NCBI GenBank assembly: GCA_000612485.1
Contig: CP007494.1
Location: 1,550,001 to 1,614,000, forward strand
Length of the DNA: 64,000 nucleotides
DNA from: Bordetella holmesii ATCC 51541
GTDB lineage: Bacteria > Pseudomonadota > Gammaproteobacteria > Burkholderiales > Burkholderiaceae_B
Direction: 5' to 3'
Numbering within the stretch: the first letter of the stretch is position 1; each line of letters begins with the position of its first letter. This document shows, in pieces, positions 1 through 8,552 of this stretch. A program made the position numbers and the translations under genes. The notes beneath the pieces were generated by a model. It was not told the DNA's origin and searched no databases. It saw nothing but the letters and a program-made list of their open reading frames with translations.

Positions 1-79
1 CACCTTCAGGCCACACGACCCGCTCCACCCGATAACCTTCCCACCCACCCAACCTCTCGATCGTCTTGCGGTCCAGCAT
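1..79 (-). CDS. tnpA: IS1001-type transposase, N-terminal 26 codons only
   Basis: The first 26 codons of the ISL3-family transposase, beginning MLDRKTIERLGGWEGY, are identical to the starts of the copies at 34442 and 37988. The rest lies outside the window. Translation is probably limited by the hairpin at 89-116 directly upstream of the start codon. Confidence 0.9.
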   Translation of the reverse strand, partial: MLDRKTIERLGGWEGYRVERVVWPEG

Positions 80-161
80 GATCCCGGCCTTGATCCTTGA
101 AAAATCAAGGATCAAGCGTAACGGCAATCAAGCACGGCTCCACGCTATTCCGCGATGAACC
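1..161 (-). mobile_element. IS1001-type (ISL3 family) element, 5' end of a copy cut by the window edge
   Basis: Bases 1-161 are identical to 34364-34524, the transposase-start end of the complete copy at 33219-34524. The terminal inverted repeat ends in GATGAACC at 161. The next eight bases (162-169, aaatgaaa) are the presumed 8-bp target duplication; its partner lies left of the window. The transposase reads leftward and starts at ATG 79. The element interrupts a permease gene whose 3' part begins immediately at 162. Confidence 0.95.
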
Positions 162-718
162 AAATGAAAGCCCTGGCCGGCATACCGGTTATTGGCCCGG
201 TGCTGGCCGGCCTGACGCCGATGACGCTGGGCGCGCTGATTGCCGTGCCGCTGATCGCCTGGTTGCTCAATCGCACGCCCCTGGGGCTTGCGCTACGCAT
301 GGTGGGGGAGAACCCCGCTGCGGCAGAAGGGCAGGGGCTGTCGGTCATCAAGCTGCGCATGGGAGCCATCGTGGCCGGCTCGGCGCTCATGGGCGTCGCG
401 GGCAGCTTCCTGACGCTGGCTGCTTTCAACGCCTTCTTCTTCAACATGATCAACGGCCGCGGATGGATCTGCGTTGCCTTGGTCGTTTTCGCTTCCTGGC
501 GCCCGGGCAAGGCCTTGCTAGGCGCCTTGGTGTTCGCCTTTTTCGATGCGCTGCAACTGCGCCTGCAGCAGGGCGCCTTGCCGGGTCTGCCGGCGCTGCC
601 CTATCAGGTCTACCTGATGCTGCCCTACCTTCTTTCGATATTGGCTCTGGTCATCGTGGCGCGCCGCGCCGCTTATCCCCAGGCCCTGATGAAGCCCTAT
701 CGCAAGGGCGAGCGCTGA
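155..718 (+). pseudogene. Nucleobase/nucleoside ABC transporter permease, 5'-truncated by IS1001
   Basis: The 187-residue reading frame is the C-terminal part of an integral membrane permease of the BMP/nucleoside ABC class (second permease, YufQ/NupQ-like). It has several hydrophobic segments and a cytoplasmic loop containing GLALRMVGENPAAAEGQG, the typical coupling-loop region. The native sequence begins at about 162. The ATG at 155 and the first two codons come from the inverted repeat of the IS. The N-terminal half must lie beyond the element, left of the window. The stop is 15 bp before the cytosine deaminase gene, so the two were probably one purine/pyrimidine salvage operon. The transporter is presumably dead. 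Family assignment is firm; the substrate is inferred from the neighbour. Confidence 0.75.
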
Positions 719-733
719 TTCCAAGGACTATCC

Positions 734-2011
734 ATGCTTGATCTCATCATCCGCAACGCCATGCTGCCCGACGGACGTGGTCCGCTGGACATCGGTGTGC
801 AAGACGGCCGCATTGCCGTCATCGCCACGCAACTGGCCGCCGAGGCCGGGCAGACCCTGCAGGCCGACGGCCAACTCGTCACCACGCCCTTCATCGACGC
901 CCACTTCCATATGGACTCGACGCTGTCCTATGGGCTGCCGCGCGTGAACCAATCCGGCACGCTGCTCGAAGGCATCGCGCTGTGGGGCGAACTCAAACCG
1001 CTGCTGACTCAGCAAGCGCTGGTCGACCGTGCCCTGGCATATTGCGACTGGGCGGTCGCGCGCGGCCTGCTGGCCATTCGCAGCCACGTCGACATCTGCG
1101 ACCCGCGTCTGCTGGCCGTCGAGGCCCTGCTGCACGTGCGCGAACAGGTCAAACCGTATCTGGATCTGCAACTGGTCGCCTTCCCGCAAGACGGTCTGCT
1201 TCGTTCTCCCAACGCCTTACAGAACCTGCAACGCGCCCTGGACATGGGCGTCGATGTGGTGGGCGGCATTCCGCACTTTGAACGCACCATGGCCGACGGC
1301 GCCGAGTCCGTGCGCATCCTCTGCGAGATAGCCGCCGAACGCGGCCTGCTGGTCGACATGCACTGCGACGAAAGTGACGATCCTCTGTCGCGCCATATCG
1401 AGAGTCTGGCCTATCACAGCCAGCGTCTTGGCTTGCAAGGCCGTGTGACCGGCTCGCATTTGTCGTCCATGCACTCGATGGACAACTATTACGTGTCCAA
1501 GCTGCTACCGCTGATGCGCGAAGCCGGTGTGGCGGCCATCGCCAACCCGCTGATCAACATCACCCTGCAGGGCCGCCACGACAGCTATCCCAAACGGCGT
1601 GGCATGACGCGCGTCCCCGAACTGCTCGCAGCGGGCATACCGGTGGCCTTCGGCCACGATTGCGTAATGGATCCTTGGTACAGCCTGGGCAGCGGTGACA
1701 TGCTGGAAGTCGCCCATATGGGCCTGCATGTTGCGCAGATGACCGGGCGCGAAGCCATGCGTGCCTGCTTTGAGGCCGTAACGACCACGCCGGCGGCGAT
1801 TATGGGCCTGAAAGACATCGGCCTGGAAGTCGGCAAGCGCGCCGACCTGGTGCTGCTGCAGGCGCGCGACCCCGTCGAAGCCCTGCACCTGCGCGCCACG
1901 CGCCTGGCCGTGCTGCGCGCCGGACGCATCATCGCCACGACGCCACCGGCCCGCGCCAGCCTCGATCTGCCGGGTCGCCCGGCCAGCGTGGATTTTCAGT
2001 TGCAACGCTAA
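734..2011 (+). CDS. codA: Cytosine deaminase-type amidohydrolase
   Basis: A 425-residue amidohydrolase closely resembling E. coli CodA, which hydrolyses cytosine to uracil and ammonia in the cytosol. Visible motifs: the metal-site HFHMD near residue 58, the RSHVDICDP strand, QLVAFPQDG, the HCDE catalytic motif near residue 210, SHLSSMHS, NPLINITLQGR, and FGHDCVMDPW, whose Asp is the proton-handling residue. Length matches CodA (about 427). It lies 15 bp after the truncated permease, as expected for a nucleobase uptake-deamination operon. CodA-like enzymes also act on isoguanine, creatinine or other cyclic amidines, so the substrate is probable rather than certain. With the operon promoter beyond the IS, its expression may now depend on IS-derived transcription. 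Confidence 0.85.
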   Translation: MLDLIIRNAMLPDGRGPLDIGVQDGRIAVIATQLAAEAGQTLQADGQLVTTPFIDAHFHMDSTLSYGLPRVNQSGTLLEGIALWGELKPLLTQQALVDRALAYCDWAVARGLLAIRSHVDICDPRLLAVEALLHVREQVKPYLDLQLVAFPQDGLLRSPNALQNLQRALDMGVDVVGGIPHFERTMADGAESVRILCEIAAERGLLVDMHCDESDDPLSRHIESLAYHSQRLGLQGRVTGSHLSSMHSMDNYYVSKLLPLMREAGVAAIANPLINITLQGRHDSYPKRRGMTRVPELLAAGIPVAFGHDCVMDPWYSLGSGDMLEVAHMGLHVAQMTGREAMRACFEAVTTTPAAIMGLKDIGLEVGKRADLVLLQARDPVEALHLRATRLAVLRAGRIIATTPPARASLDLPGRPASVDFQLQR

Positions 2012-2065
2012 CGCACAACCCGGGCGCGTGGCAGCAGCTACGCACCCGTGCCGGCCATTACCGGC

Positions 2066-2632
2066 TTATGGCGCGTTACAGTAGCCAGACACAAAGGCCT
2101 TGGGCTCGCTGGTCTGCGGGTTGAACACATGGCGCGATATCTTGCCGATGTTGCCGCCGTAGACATGAATGCTGATGGAGACCTGGTCGACGAAAGCATT
2201 GGAGACCCGATGGATGTCGCCAACCGCTGGCGACAGCGTCTCTATCGAGCGCGCGCGCAACGTCTGGGTCGGCCCGGCCACCATGGGCTGACCCACCTTC
2301 CCAGGGCTGAACATCTCCGAACACTCGGCGCCCCGCAGCACGCCGATGATGGCCCATACGGTGTGATCATAGATGGGCGTCGTCTGCCCGGGACCCCAGA
2401 CAAAACTCACCACTGAAAACCGATCCTGCGGGTCGGCGTGCAGCAAATACTGCTGGTAGTACCGAGGATGCGGCTGCGCGAACGCCTCGGGCAACCAGTC
2501 ATCAACGGCGATCAACTCGGCCAACATGGCTGCGCCACGATCGAGTATGCGTTGCTCGTCGCTCGCCGCCGCGTCGATCAGCGCGGTAAAACGCCGCGAG
2601 AAGTCCAGGTATTTCGCAGGCATGCTGTCCAT
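2066..2632 (-). CDS. Cupin thiol dioxygenase (cysteine/3-mercaptopropionate dioxygenase family)
   Basis: A 188-residue single cupin-fold protein of the CDO_I/PDO type. These mononuclear-iron enzymes oxidise cysteine or 3-mercaptopropionate to the sulfinate. The start is the ATG after an AAGGAG-like site (AAGGAGACGAC) read on this strand. The cupin core reads TPIYDHTVWAIIGVLRGAE and later HRVSN and SISIHVYGG. In the family the first motif is normally HDH, giving two iron ligands; here the first His is Tyr (TAT), one transition from CAT, which may weaken iron binding. The gene follows a 2-hydroxyacid dehydrogenase 85 bp upstream on the same strand, perhaps as an operon. The exact substrate cannot be decided. 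Confidence 0.7.
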   Translation of the reverse strand: MDSMPAKYLDFSRRFTALIDAAASDEQRILDRGAAMLAELIAVDDWLPEAFAQPHPRYYQQYLLHADPQDRFSVVSFVWGPGQTTPIYDHTVWAIIGVLRGAECSEMFSPGKVGQPMVAGPTQTLRARSIETLSPAVGDIHRVSNAFVDQVSISIHVYGGNIGKISRHVFNPQTSEPKAFVSGYCNAP

Positions 2633-2717
2633 GTCGTCTCCTTGGGGTTGCTCATTCGCATCCGCCCCCGGCGGACCACAGATCCACGCGATAGCGCCGC
2701 TTCCGGCCGCCTGCGTG

Positions 2718-3881
2718 TTATCGCGGGTAGGTGCCTGGGACGAGAATGCTCGTGTCAACCTCGGAGAGATTACGTCGGCCGCATAGCGCCATGGTGACAT
2801 CCGCTTCCTTGTAGAGGATTTCCAGCGCACGCGTCACGCCCGCCTTGCCGTACGCCCCCAACCCATACAGAAACGCGCGGCCGATCATGGTGCCGCGCGC
2901 GCCCAACGCCATGGCCTTCAACACGTCCTGTCCGGAGCGGATACCACTGTCGAGCCAGACCTCGATCTGCGAACCCACCTCGCTGACGATGGACGGGAGC
3001 ACCTCGATGGTCGATAACGCGCCGTCGAGCTGGCGACCCCCATGATTGCTGACGATGAGGGCGTCGGCACCGGTAGCGGCCGCGCGGCGCGCATCTTCAG
3101 CGTCCAGGATTCCTTTGAGGATCAGCTTGCCGCCCCAACGTTCCTTGATCCAGGCCACGTCGTCCCAACTGAGCCGGGGGTCGAACTGTTCTGCCGTCCA
3201 CGACGACAGCGCCGCCAGATCGGTCACGCCTTTGGCATGGCCGACGATATTGCCAAAGGTGCGACGCTTGGTGCCTGCCATGCCCAGGCACCAGCGCGGC
3301 TTGAGCGCCAGGTTGAGCATATTGCGCAACGTGGGCTTAGGCGGCGCCGACAGACCGTTTTTGATGTCCTTGTGCCGTTGGCCCATGATCTGCAGATCCA
3401 GCGTCAGCACCAGCGCCGAGCAGCCGGCGGCCTTGGCACGATCGATCAGATTGCCGATGAATTCGCGGTCGCGCATCACATACAGCTGAAACCAGAACGG
3501 CTTTTGTGTGGCCTGCGCGACATCTTCGATAGAGCAGATGCTCATGGTCGACAAGGTAAACGGCACGCCGAATTCGGCAGCCGCCTGCGCGGCGAGAATT
3601 TCACCGTCGGCGTGCTGCATGCCCGTCAGGCCCGTAGGCGCAAGCGCCACGGGCATTTTGACGTCGATACCCGCCATCGTGGTTGCCAGCGAGCGGCCAT
3701 CCATGTTGACCGCCACACGCTGACGCAACTTGATCTTATGGAACTCGCTCTCATTGGCACGGTAAGTTCCTTCGGTCCAGGCGCCAGAGTCCGCGTAGTC
3801 ATAGAACATGCGCGGCACACGCCGTTTCGCGACAACTCGCAGATCTTCGATGCAGGTCACCGTGGAGAGATTCTGGCTCAT
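2718..3881 (-). CDS. lldD: FMN-dependent alpha-hydroxyacid dehydrogenase (L-lactate dehydrogenase-like)
   Basis: A 387-residue TIM-barrel flavoprotein of the LldD/glycolate-oxidase family, which oxidises L-2-hydroxyacids and passes electrons to the quinone pool. Evidence: the N-terminal RRVPRMFYDYADSGAW stretch, ALAPTGLTGMQHADGE, the FQLYVMRDRE segment, and the active-site block LIVSNHGGRQLDGA with the catalytic His, followed by the FMN-phosphate segment WLDSGIRSGQDVLKA and ALGARGTMIGRAFLYG. The start at MSQNLSTVTC gives the usual family length; the open frame extends further upstream without similarity. Two palindromes lie in the 168-bp gap to acylphosphatase. Substrate (lactate, mandelate or another hydroxyacid) is not resolved, so the symbol is tentative. 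Confidence 0.8.
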   Translation of the reverse strand: MSQNLSTVTCIEDLRVVAKRRVPRMFYDYADSGAWTEGTYRANESEFHKIKLRQRVAVNMDGRSLATTMAGIDVKMPVALAPTGLTGMQHADGEILAAQAAAEFGVPFTLSTMSICSIEDVAQATQKPFWFQLYVMRDREFIGNLIDRAKAAGCSALVLTLDLQIMGQRHKDIKNGLSAPPKPTLRNMLNLALKPRWCLGMAGTKRRTFGNIVGHAKGVTDLAALSSWTAEQFDPRLSWDDVAWIKERWGGKLILKGILDAEDARRAAATGADALIVSNHGGRQLDGALSTIEVLPSIVSEVGSQIEVWLDSGIRSGQDVLKAMALGARGTMIGRAFLYGLGAYGKAGVTRALEILYKEADVTMALCGRRNLSEVDTSILVPGTYPR

Positions 3882-3922
3882 GGATGCTCGGGATAATGCG
3901 GCTGGGCGCACCGCCTGACGTC

Positions 3923-3938
3923 TCCGGGACATCCCGGA
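3923..3938. promoter_or_regulatory. Perfect palindrome upstream of the hydroxyacid dehydrogenase
   Basis: TCCGGGA and TCCCGGA arms (7 bp) are separated by CA, 42-57 bp upstream of the dehydrogenase start and in the divergent gap to acyP. A second inverted repeat, GGCCCGA-TAAT-TCGGGCC, sits at 3984-4001. The first is spaced like a repressor operator. The binding protein is unknown. Confidence 0.3.
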
Positions 3939-4049
3939 ATCGATGGGAAGTATACGATGGCAGCTTGGCGCTGCAGGCCGCACGGCCCGATAATTCGGGC
4001 CAATGCGCGGCCATGCTGCCCTGCAACATAGCTCCTACAGGAATCCGTT

Positions 4050-4334
4050 ATGCAAGACCCCCATATCGAAACCGTGTTCGTCGTCGTACGCGGCAAAGTC
4101 CAAGGCGTGGGCTATCGCCATGCCACCGTACGCCGCGCACACCTGATCGGCGCGACCGGTTGGGTGCAGAACATGGAAGACGGCACCGTCGAAGCCATGG
4201 TGCAGGGCACGCCGGATCAGATCGACCAGATGCTGGAGTGGATGCGGCGCGGCCCGCCTGCGGCCGTGGTCACCGACCTCGAGTCACGGCGCGACGACGG
4301 CGAGCGCCGCTTCAAGCATTTCGCCCAACACTGA
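4050..4334 (+). CDS. acyP: Acylphosphatase
   Basis: A 94-residue protein of the classical acylphosphatase fold, which hydrolyses carboxyl-phosphate bonds of acylphosphates such as acetyl phosphate or 1,3-bisphosphoglycerate. The substrate-binding loop VRGKVQGVGYR supplies the catalytic Arg, and GWVQNMEDGTVE supplies the catalytic Asn. Length is typical (90-100 residues). It is an isolated gene, divergent from the hydroxyacid dehydrogenase and convergent with the TetR gene, whose stop is 23 bp away. Assignment is secure; the physiological substrate is not known for most bacterial members. Confidence 0.95.
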   Translation: MQDPHIETVFVVVRGKVQGVGYRHATVRRAHLIGATGWVQNMEDGTVEAMVQGTPDQIDQMLEWMRRGPPAAVVTDLESRRDDGERRFKHFAQH

Positions 4335-4357
4335 GCCCCTTGCGTCGTGCGGCGCGA

Positions 4358-4996
4358 TCAGCGCCGCGCCGCCAGTCCGGACATCAGACCGCTGACGATT
4401 TTGCCCGCCAGCGCCTCGCGGTCCTGCCGCGTTTCTCCCTGCCTGGGCCGGTACCAGATGGCCATCCAGTTGATCGCGCCAAGCGCGGCCTTGACCGCCA
4501 CCGACGCATCATCCGTCCGCAGCGACCCGTCCGCCGCGCCCTCGTTGGCCACCGTCTTGAACAACGCCTCGAAGTCATCGCGTATGACCATCAGCTCATC
4601 GAGCGTGCGGCGTTGAGCCAGCGTGATCGCGGCCTGTCGATGCATGTGCACGCCATGCACCACGACCGTCTCGAACGCCAGATTCTCCATCATGGTCAAG
4701 GCATGCCGGTGAAACATCGCCGCCAGTCGCTCTGCGCCGTTGCTGCCCGCTTGCATGGCAGGACGCACAGCCTCGACGTTGCGTCGCATCCCTTCGCGGT
4801 GCACATCGAAGAACAGGTCGGTCTTGGAGCGGTAGTAGTGGTAGACACGCCCCTTGGTCGCGCCCAGCCGCTGCGCCACGTCGTCGATGCTGGTCGCGTA
4901 GAACCCCTGCTCCATGAAGCATTCGGCCGCAGCCGTGAGCAGCGCGATGTTCCCCATACCGTCGTCGCGCGCGGCTGTCGGCGTAGGCGTGGTCAT
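4358..4996 (-). CDS. TetR/AcrR-family transcriptional regulator
   Basis: A 212-residue regulator with an N-terminal TetR HTH: ALLTAAAECFMEQGF, then SIDDVAQRLGATKGRVYHYY near residues 20-60. The helical C-terminal ligand domain is diverse. The start is the ATG preceded by a GGAG site (TCTGGAGATCTGCCGC). Residues around WMAIWYRP and the position of the domain resemble regulators of fatty-acid or acyl-CoA genes, but ligand and targets cannot be read from sequence. Its upstream neighbour is a Bug receptor gene on the same strand 121 bp away, so it may be monocistronic. Confidence 0.85.
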   Translation of the reverse strand: MTTPTPTAARDDGMGNIALLTAAAECFMEQGFYATSIDDVAQRLGATKGRVYHYYRSKTDLFFDVHREGMRRNVEAVRPAMQAGSNGAERLAAMFHRHALTMMENLAFETVVVHGVHMHRQAAITLAQRRTLDELMVIRDDFEALFKTVANEGAADGSLRTDDASVAVKAALGAINWMAIWYRPRQGETRQDREALAGKIVSGLMSGLAARR

Positions 4997-5117
4997 GCGG
5001 CAGATCTCCAGAGGGCGGGGGATTCGCCAGTGTAGCCAAGCCCCGGCGGGCCGTCGCGCAAAAGAATCATGGCCAGTGTATCGCTCCTCGGGCCATGATT
5101 TATCCACAGACCGTGGC

Positions 5118-6089
5118 TTACTCGACCTTGATACCTGCGCTCTTGATCACCTCGGCGTTACGTTTGAGCTCCCGCTCGACACGCGTGTGAAAGGCTGCGG
5201 CATCAGCATAGAAGGGTTCAAAACCCAACTCACGCATCTTGGCCAGCGTGCCTTCCTCCGCCAACATGGCCTGCACCTCCTGGGCCAGATGCTGCACGAC
5301 GGGCGCCGGCGTGCCGCGAGGCGCCACCAGACCAAACCAGGTCATGAAGTCATAATCCGGCACGCCGGACTCGATCACCGCGGGGACTTCCGGCACGAGG
5401 GAGGAGCGCTGCGCGCCTGTCAGGGCCAGCGCCCGCACCTTGCCGGCACGGATCTGCGGCAGCGCTGCCACCAGCGTTTCGATCGACAGCGGGATCTGAT
5501 TGCCGATCAGGTCCGTCATGGCTGGTGCGCTACCGCGGTAAGGCACGTGCAGAAGCTTCGCGCCGGTGCGCTGGGCCAGAAACTCTCCAGCCAGATGCGG
5601 CGTCGATGCCGTCCCGAAGGAGCCGAAACTTTGTGCGTCCTTGGCCTTGATGACATCGGCCACCGACGTCAATCCCGTTTGCGGGTTGGTCAGAATCACA
5701 AAAGGGGCGCTGCCGGCAATGGCCACGTACTCATAGCTCTTGACCGGGTCGTAGCCGATATTGGGATAGAGCAGCCAATTGGTCGTAAACGTCGGGGCGC
5801 CCGTGATCATCAGCGTATAACCATCCGGCGCTGCCCGAGCCACGGCGGCCGCGCCTATCCCCGTATTGGCGCCGGGCCGGTTCTCGACCACCACGCTCTG
5901 GCCCAGGCGTTCACCCAACGTGGCGGCAAACAGTCGCGCCAGCACGTCTGTCGACCCGCCGGGCGGGAAGGGCACGACCAGCGTGACCGGCTTTTGCGGC
6001 CACGACGCAGTCGCCGCCACCGTCCCAGACAGGGCGGCCACACTGATCAGGCCCACCACGGCCAGCCGCTGCAACACTCGATACAACAT
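5118..6089 (-). CDS. Bug-family (TTT) periplasmic solute-binding receptor
   Basis: A 323-residue secreted protein of the Bordetella uptake gene family, the periplasmic receptors of tripartite tricarboxylate transporters. A signal peptide (VLQRLAVVGLISVAALSG, cleavage near TASWP) precedes the Bug core: WPQKPVTLVVPFPPGGSTD, VVENRPGANTGIGAAAVARA, PDGYTLMIT, LLHVPYRGSAPAMTDLIGN and GKVRALALTG. The ATG at 6089 has a GGGGAA site upstream; an alternative start lies 15 bp earlier. It follows the amidase pseudogene by 50 bp on the same strand. The pair was presumably an amide-uptake and hydrolysis unit controlled by the divergent IclR regulator. No membrane subunits are nearby, as is usual for this expanded family. 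Confidence 0.9.
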   Translation of the reverse strand: MLYRVLQRLAVVGLISVAALSGTVAATASWPQKPVTLVVPFPPGGSTDVLARLFAATLGERLGQSVVVENRPGANTGIGAAAVARAAPDGYTLMITGAPTFTTNWLLYPNIGYDPVKSYEYVAIAGSAPFVILTNPQTGLTSVADVIKAKDAQSFGSFGTASTPHLAGEFLAQRTGAKLLHVPYRGSAPAMTDLIGNQIPLSIETLVAALPQIRAGKVRALALTGAQRSSLVPEVPAVIESGVPDYDFMTWFGLVAPRGTPAPVVQHLAQEVQAMLAEEGTLAKMRELGFEPFYADAAAFHTRVERELKRNAEVIKSAGIKVE

Positions 6090-6139
6090 AACTGCTTTCC
6101 CCATTCTGAAGCGAAGCTTGGCTCCGCGGTTATGAATAC

Positions 6140-7552
6140 CTAGTACGCCGGCGCACGCCGCCACAGACCCGTGGCCTGCTCGTAGGCATGGGCCAGACGC
6201 AGTAGTCCGAGTTCATCGCGATAACGGCCAACGATCTGTATGCCCACGGGCAGCCCCTCTACCGTAAAGCCGCAGGGCAGGGAGATGGCCGGATGCCCGG
6301 TCAAAGAAAGGTAGTAGCCCGAGCGCATCCAGTCGATGTAGTTCTCCATCGGCGTGCCATCGATCTCGCGCACATAAGGCTCCTCGACCGGAAAAGGCAC
6401 CACCTGGCTGACCGGACCGACGAGAAAGTCGTGCTGCTGCATAAAGGCATGCATGCGCGTGAACAAGGACGCACGATCTCGCTCGGCCTGCGCCAACACC
6501 GCACCCGCCTGGTTCAGGCCCAGCTCCGTGTTCCAGACCACTGTGTCCTTCATGCGGGCGCGTTCGCGAGCCAGCGTCGGGCCCTGCGTCACGGCAAAGG
6601 CCAGGGCCCGCAACGCGTGAAAAGCCGCGTCTGCGCCGCTGAAATCCGGGCAGGCTTCACGCACCTCGCAGCCCAGGGACTCGAACACCGGCAGACTCGC
6701 CTGCAACACGTCACGCACCCGGGGCTCGACGGGCAGCCCGCCCCAATTCGGCGCGTAGGCCACTCGCGTGCCACGCACATCGCTATCGAGGCTGCGCGCA
6801 AAACGCAGCGGATCCTGGTCCAACGACCAAGGGTCTCGTGCGTCAGGGCCCGCCATCGCCGCCAGGTACAAGGCCACATCGCCCACGGTGCGGGCCATGG
6901 GCCCGGCCACGGTCAGGCTGTTGAAGGCAGCGGCATTTGGTCACTGCGGCACCCGCCCGGGTGACGGGCGCAAACCCACCACATTGCAGAAACTGGCCGG
7001 ATTGCGCAACGACCCTCCCATATCCGTGCCGTCGGCCAGCGGCAGCATGCGGCAGGCCAGCGCCGCGGCCGCGCCCCCGCTACTGCCGCCTGCCGTCAAC
7101 GCCGAGTCATAAGGATTGCGCGTGGCGCCGAAGACAGGATTGAAGGTCTGCGAGCCTGCACCAAACTCCGGCATATTCGTCTTGCCCAGGGTGATGGCTC
7201 CGGCGGCACGCTGACGGCGGACAATCAGGCTGGACTGCGCAGGCACGAAGTCGCGGTGCACGGGCGAACCCCATGTCGTGCGCATGCCTTCCGTCAAAAA
7301 ACAGTCTTTATGCGCCACAGGCAACCCATGCAGCAAGCCAAGCTCCGCCCCCCTGGCCTGCGCATCGTCGGCGGCCTGCGCCTGCTCGCGCGCGGCCTGC
7401 TCATCCAGGGTCACAATGGCGTTGACAGCCGGGTTGCGTTGGCCAATGGCTGCTAAATGCGCGTCGGTCACCTCGCGCGCGCTTAACTGTCCGGCGGCGA
7501 TCTGCGCACGCATCTGCACTGCGGTCATCTCGCACAGGGATTGCCAGCTCAT
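6140..7552 (-). pseudogene. Amidase (amidase signature family), interrupted by an in-frame TGA
   Basis: Read through the stop, this is a 470-residue amidase of the Ser-Ser-Lys class. The catalytic Lys is in LPVAHKDCF, the Gly/Ser-rich motif is GGSSGGAAAALA, and the nucleophile region is DMGGSLRNPA. The frame is broken once, at 6941-6943, by TGA where relatives have Trp (context RVPQ-stop-PNAAAF). Reading frame is kept on both sides, so this is a nonsense change of TGG to TGA and not an indel. The N-terminal piece (203 codons) contains the triad but lacks the substrate-binding half. Start ATG 7552 has a GAGGA site. It is divergent from the IclR gene. Substrate unknown. Confidence 0.85.
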
Positions 7553-7595
7553 AAAACATCCTCACAACATTGCGACACTGAAAGCATCGCTATAC

Positions 7596-7614
7596 AATAC
7601 AAAGTACACGTATT
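7596..7614. promoter_or_regulatory. Candidate IclR operator between amidase and iclR-type gene
   Basis: An imperfect palindrome with AATAC and GTATT arms around a central GTAC lies in the only AT-rich stretch of the 115-bp divergent gap. It is 44 bp from the amidase start and 54 bp from the regulator start. Its position suggests control of both directions. No footprint-like match to a known site can be claimed. Confidence 0.3.
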
Positions 7615-7667
7615 TGATATTTATAAACCGCTGCCGCCTCCCGGACAATGCGGGTAAACACGCGCCC

Positions 7668-8438
7668 ATGCCAGCCACCGACGACGATCCGCTCTACATC
7701 GCTTCCTTGGGCAAATCCATGCAGGTGCTCGAGGCTTTTCGCCACGCCCACGATTCGCTCGGCCTGACTGATCTGGTCAGGCTTACCGGACTGGGCAAAA
7801 GCAGCGTGCAGCGCATCGTCCACTCCTGGGAGCGCCTGGGTTACTTGGACAAAAGCCCGCAATCACGCCGCTACGTCCTGGGCCCGCGCGTGGTCGAACT
7901 CGGTTATTACTTTCTGCGCAGCGACCGTCTCATCTCCCAGGCCGCGCCGCACCTGGTCGCCCTGCGCGAGCGCTGCGGCCTGGCGGTCAATATGAGCGTG
8001 CTCGATGGCCAGGACATGATCTACCTGCTGCGCCTTCCCAGCCGCCAATTGACGCTGGCAGAGATGCTGCCCGGGCGCCGCATGCCCGCCTGGTGCAACA
8101 GCGCAGGGCGCATGTTGCTCACGCCGTTTGACGACGACACCGTTGCCCGTTTTCTGGCGCAGTCCGACATCCAACCCTACACGCCGCGCACGACCACCGA
8201 CCTTCTCGCGCTCGGACAAACCATCGCCCAGGCGCGTCGCGATGGGCACGCGCTGACACAGGATCAGGTATTGCTCAACCAGGTCGGGGCGGCCGTGCTG
8301 TTGCGTCAGGTGCCCGGTCAGGCTCGCGCGGCCATCAACGTCACGGCCTCGGCCACCGACTACCCCTTGGCGCGCCTGACGCAAGAGATCGTCCCTTTGC
8401 TGCTGCAAACCGCCTACGCTATCAGCAGCACCCTCTGA
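7668..8438 (+). CDS. IclR-family transcriptional regulator
   Basis: A 256-residue regulator. The N-terminal winged HTH (SLGKSMQVLEAF, then GLTDLVRLTGLGKSSVQRIVHSW) is followed by the IclR effector-binding domain (residues about 80-250, including GLAVNMSVLDGQDMIYLLRL and MPAWCNSAGRMLL). The domain order and length are typical (about 250-270). It is divergent from the amidase/Bug pair, which it most likely controls, with the amide or its product as ligand. The frame is open further upstream, but MPATDDDPLY matches where family members begin. Downstream there is a 7-bp stem (8453-8459 with 8466-8472) and then IS481. Confidence 0.88.
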   Translation: MPATDDDPLYIASLGKSMQVLEAFRHAHDSLGLTDLVRLTGLGKSSVQRIVHSWERLGYLDKSPQSRRYVLGPRVVELGYYFLRSDRLISQAAPHLVALRERCGLAVNMSVLDGQDMIYLLRLPSRQLTLAEMLPGRRMPAWCNSAGRMLLTPFDDDTVARFLAQSDIQPYTPRTTTDLLALGQTIAQARRDGHALTQDQVLLNQVGAAVLLRQVPGQARAAINVTASATDYPLARLTQEIVPLLLQTAYAISSTL

Positions 8439-8452
8439 CACTGCCGCATGCC

Positions 8453-8472
8453 CAGCCAACCGCGTGGCTGGC
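8453..8472 (+). terminator. Hairpin downstream of the IclR-type gene
   Basis: CCAGCCA and TGGCTGG arms with a 6-base loop lie 15 bp after the stop codon. There is no following T-run, so it may be a weak terminator or an mRNA 3' end stabiliser. Confidence 0.35.
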
Positions 8473-8552
8473 GCTAGGGGCTTGGTCCGCATCGGAGGCA
8501 CGGGCCGGCCTGATGCAGTGCGACGAGAGTCGCGTAGGTAGCTACGCCTAGC

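Noticed and set aside
97-160. Outward-reading peptide MKNQGSSVTAIKHGSTLFRD in IS1001 ends
   Set aside because: It starts at TTG inside a hairpin with no ribosome site and is identical in all copies because the DNA is. It is mentioned only as a potential fusion start, not as a gene.
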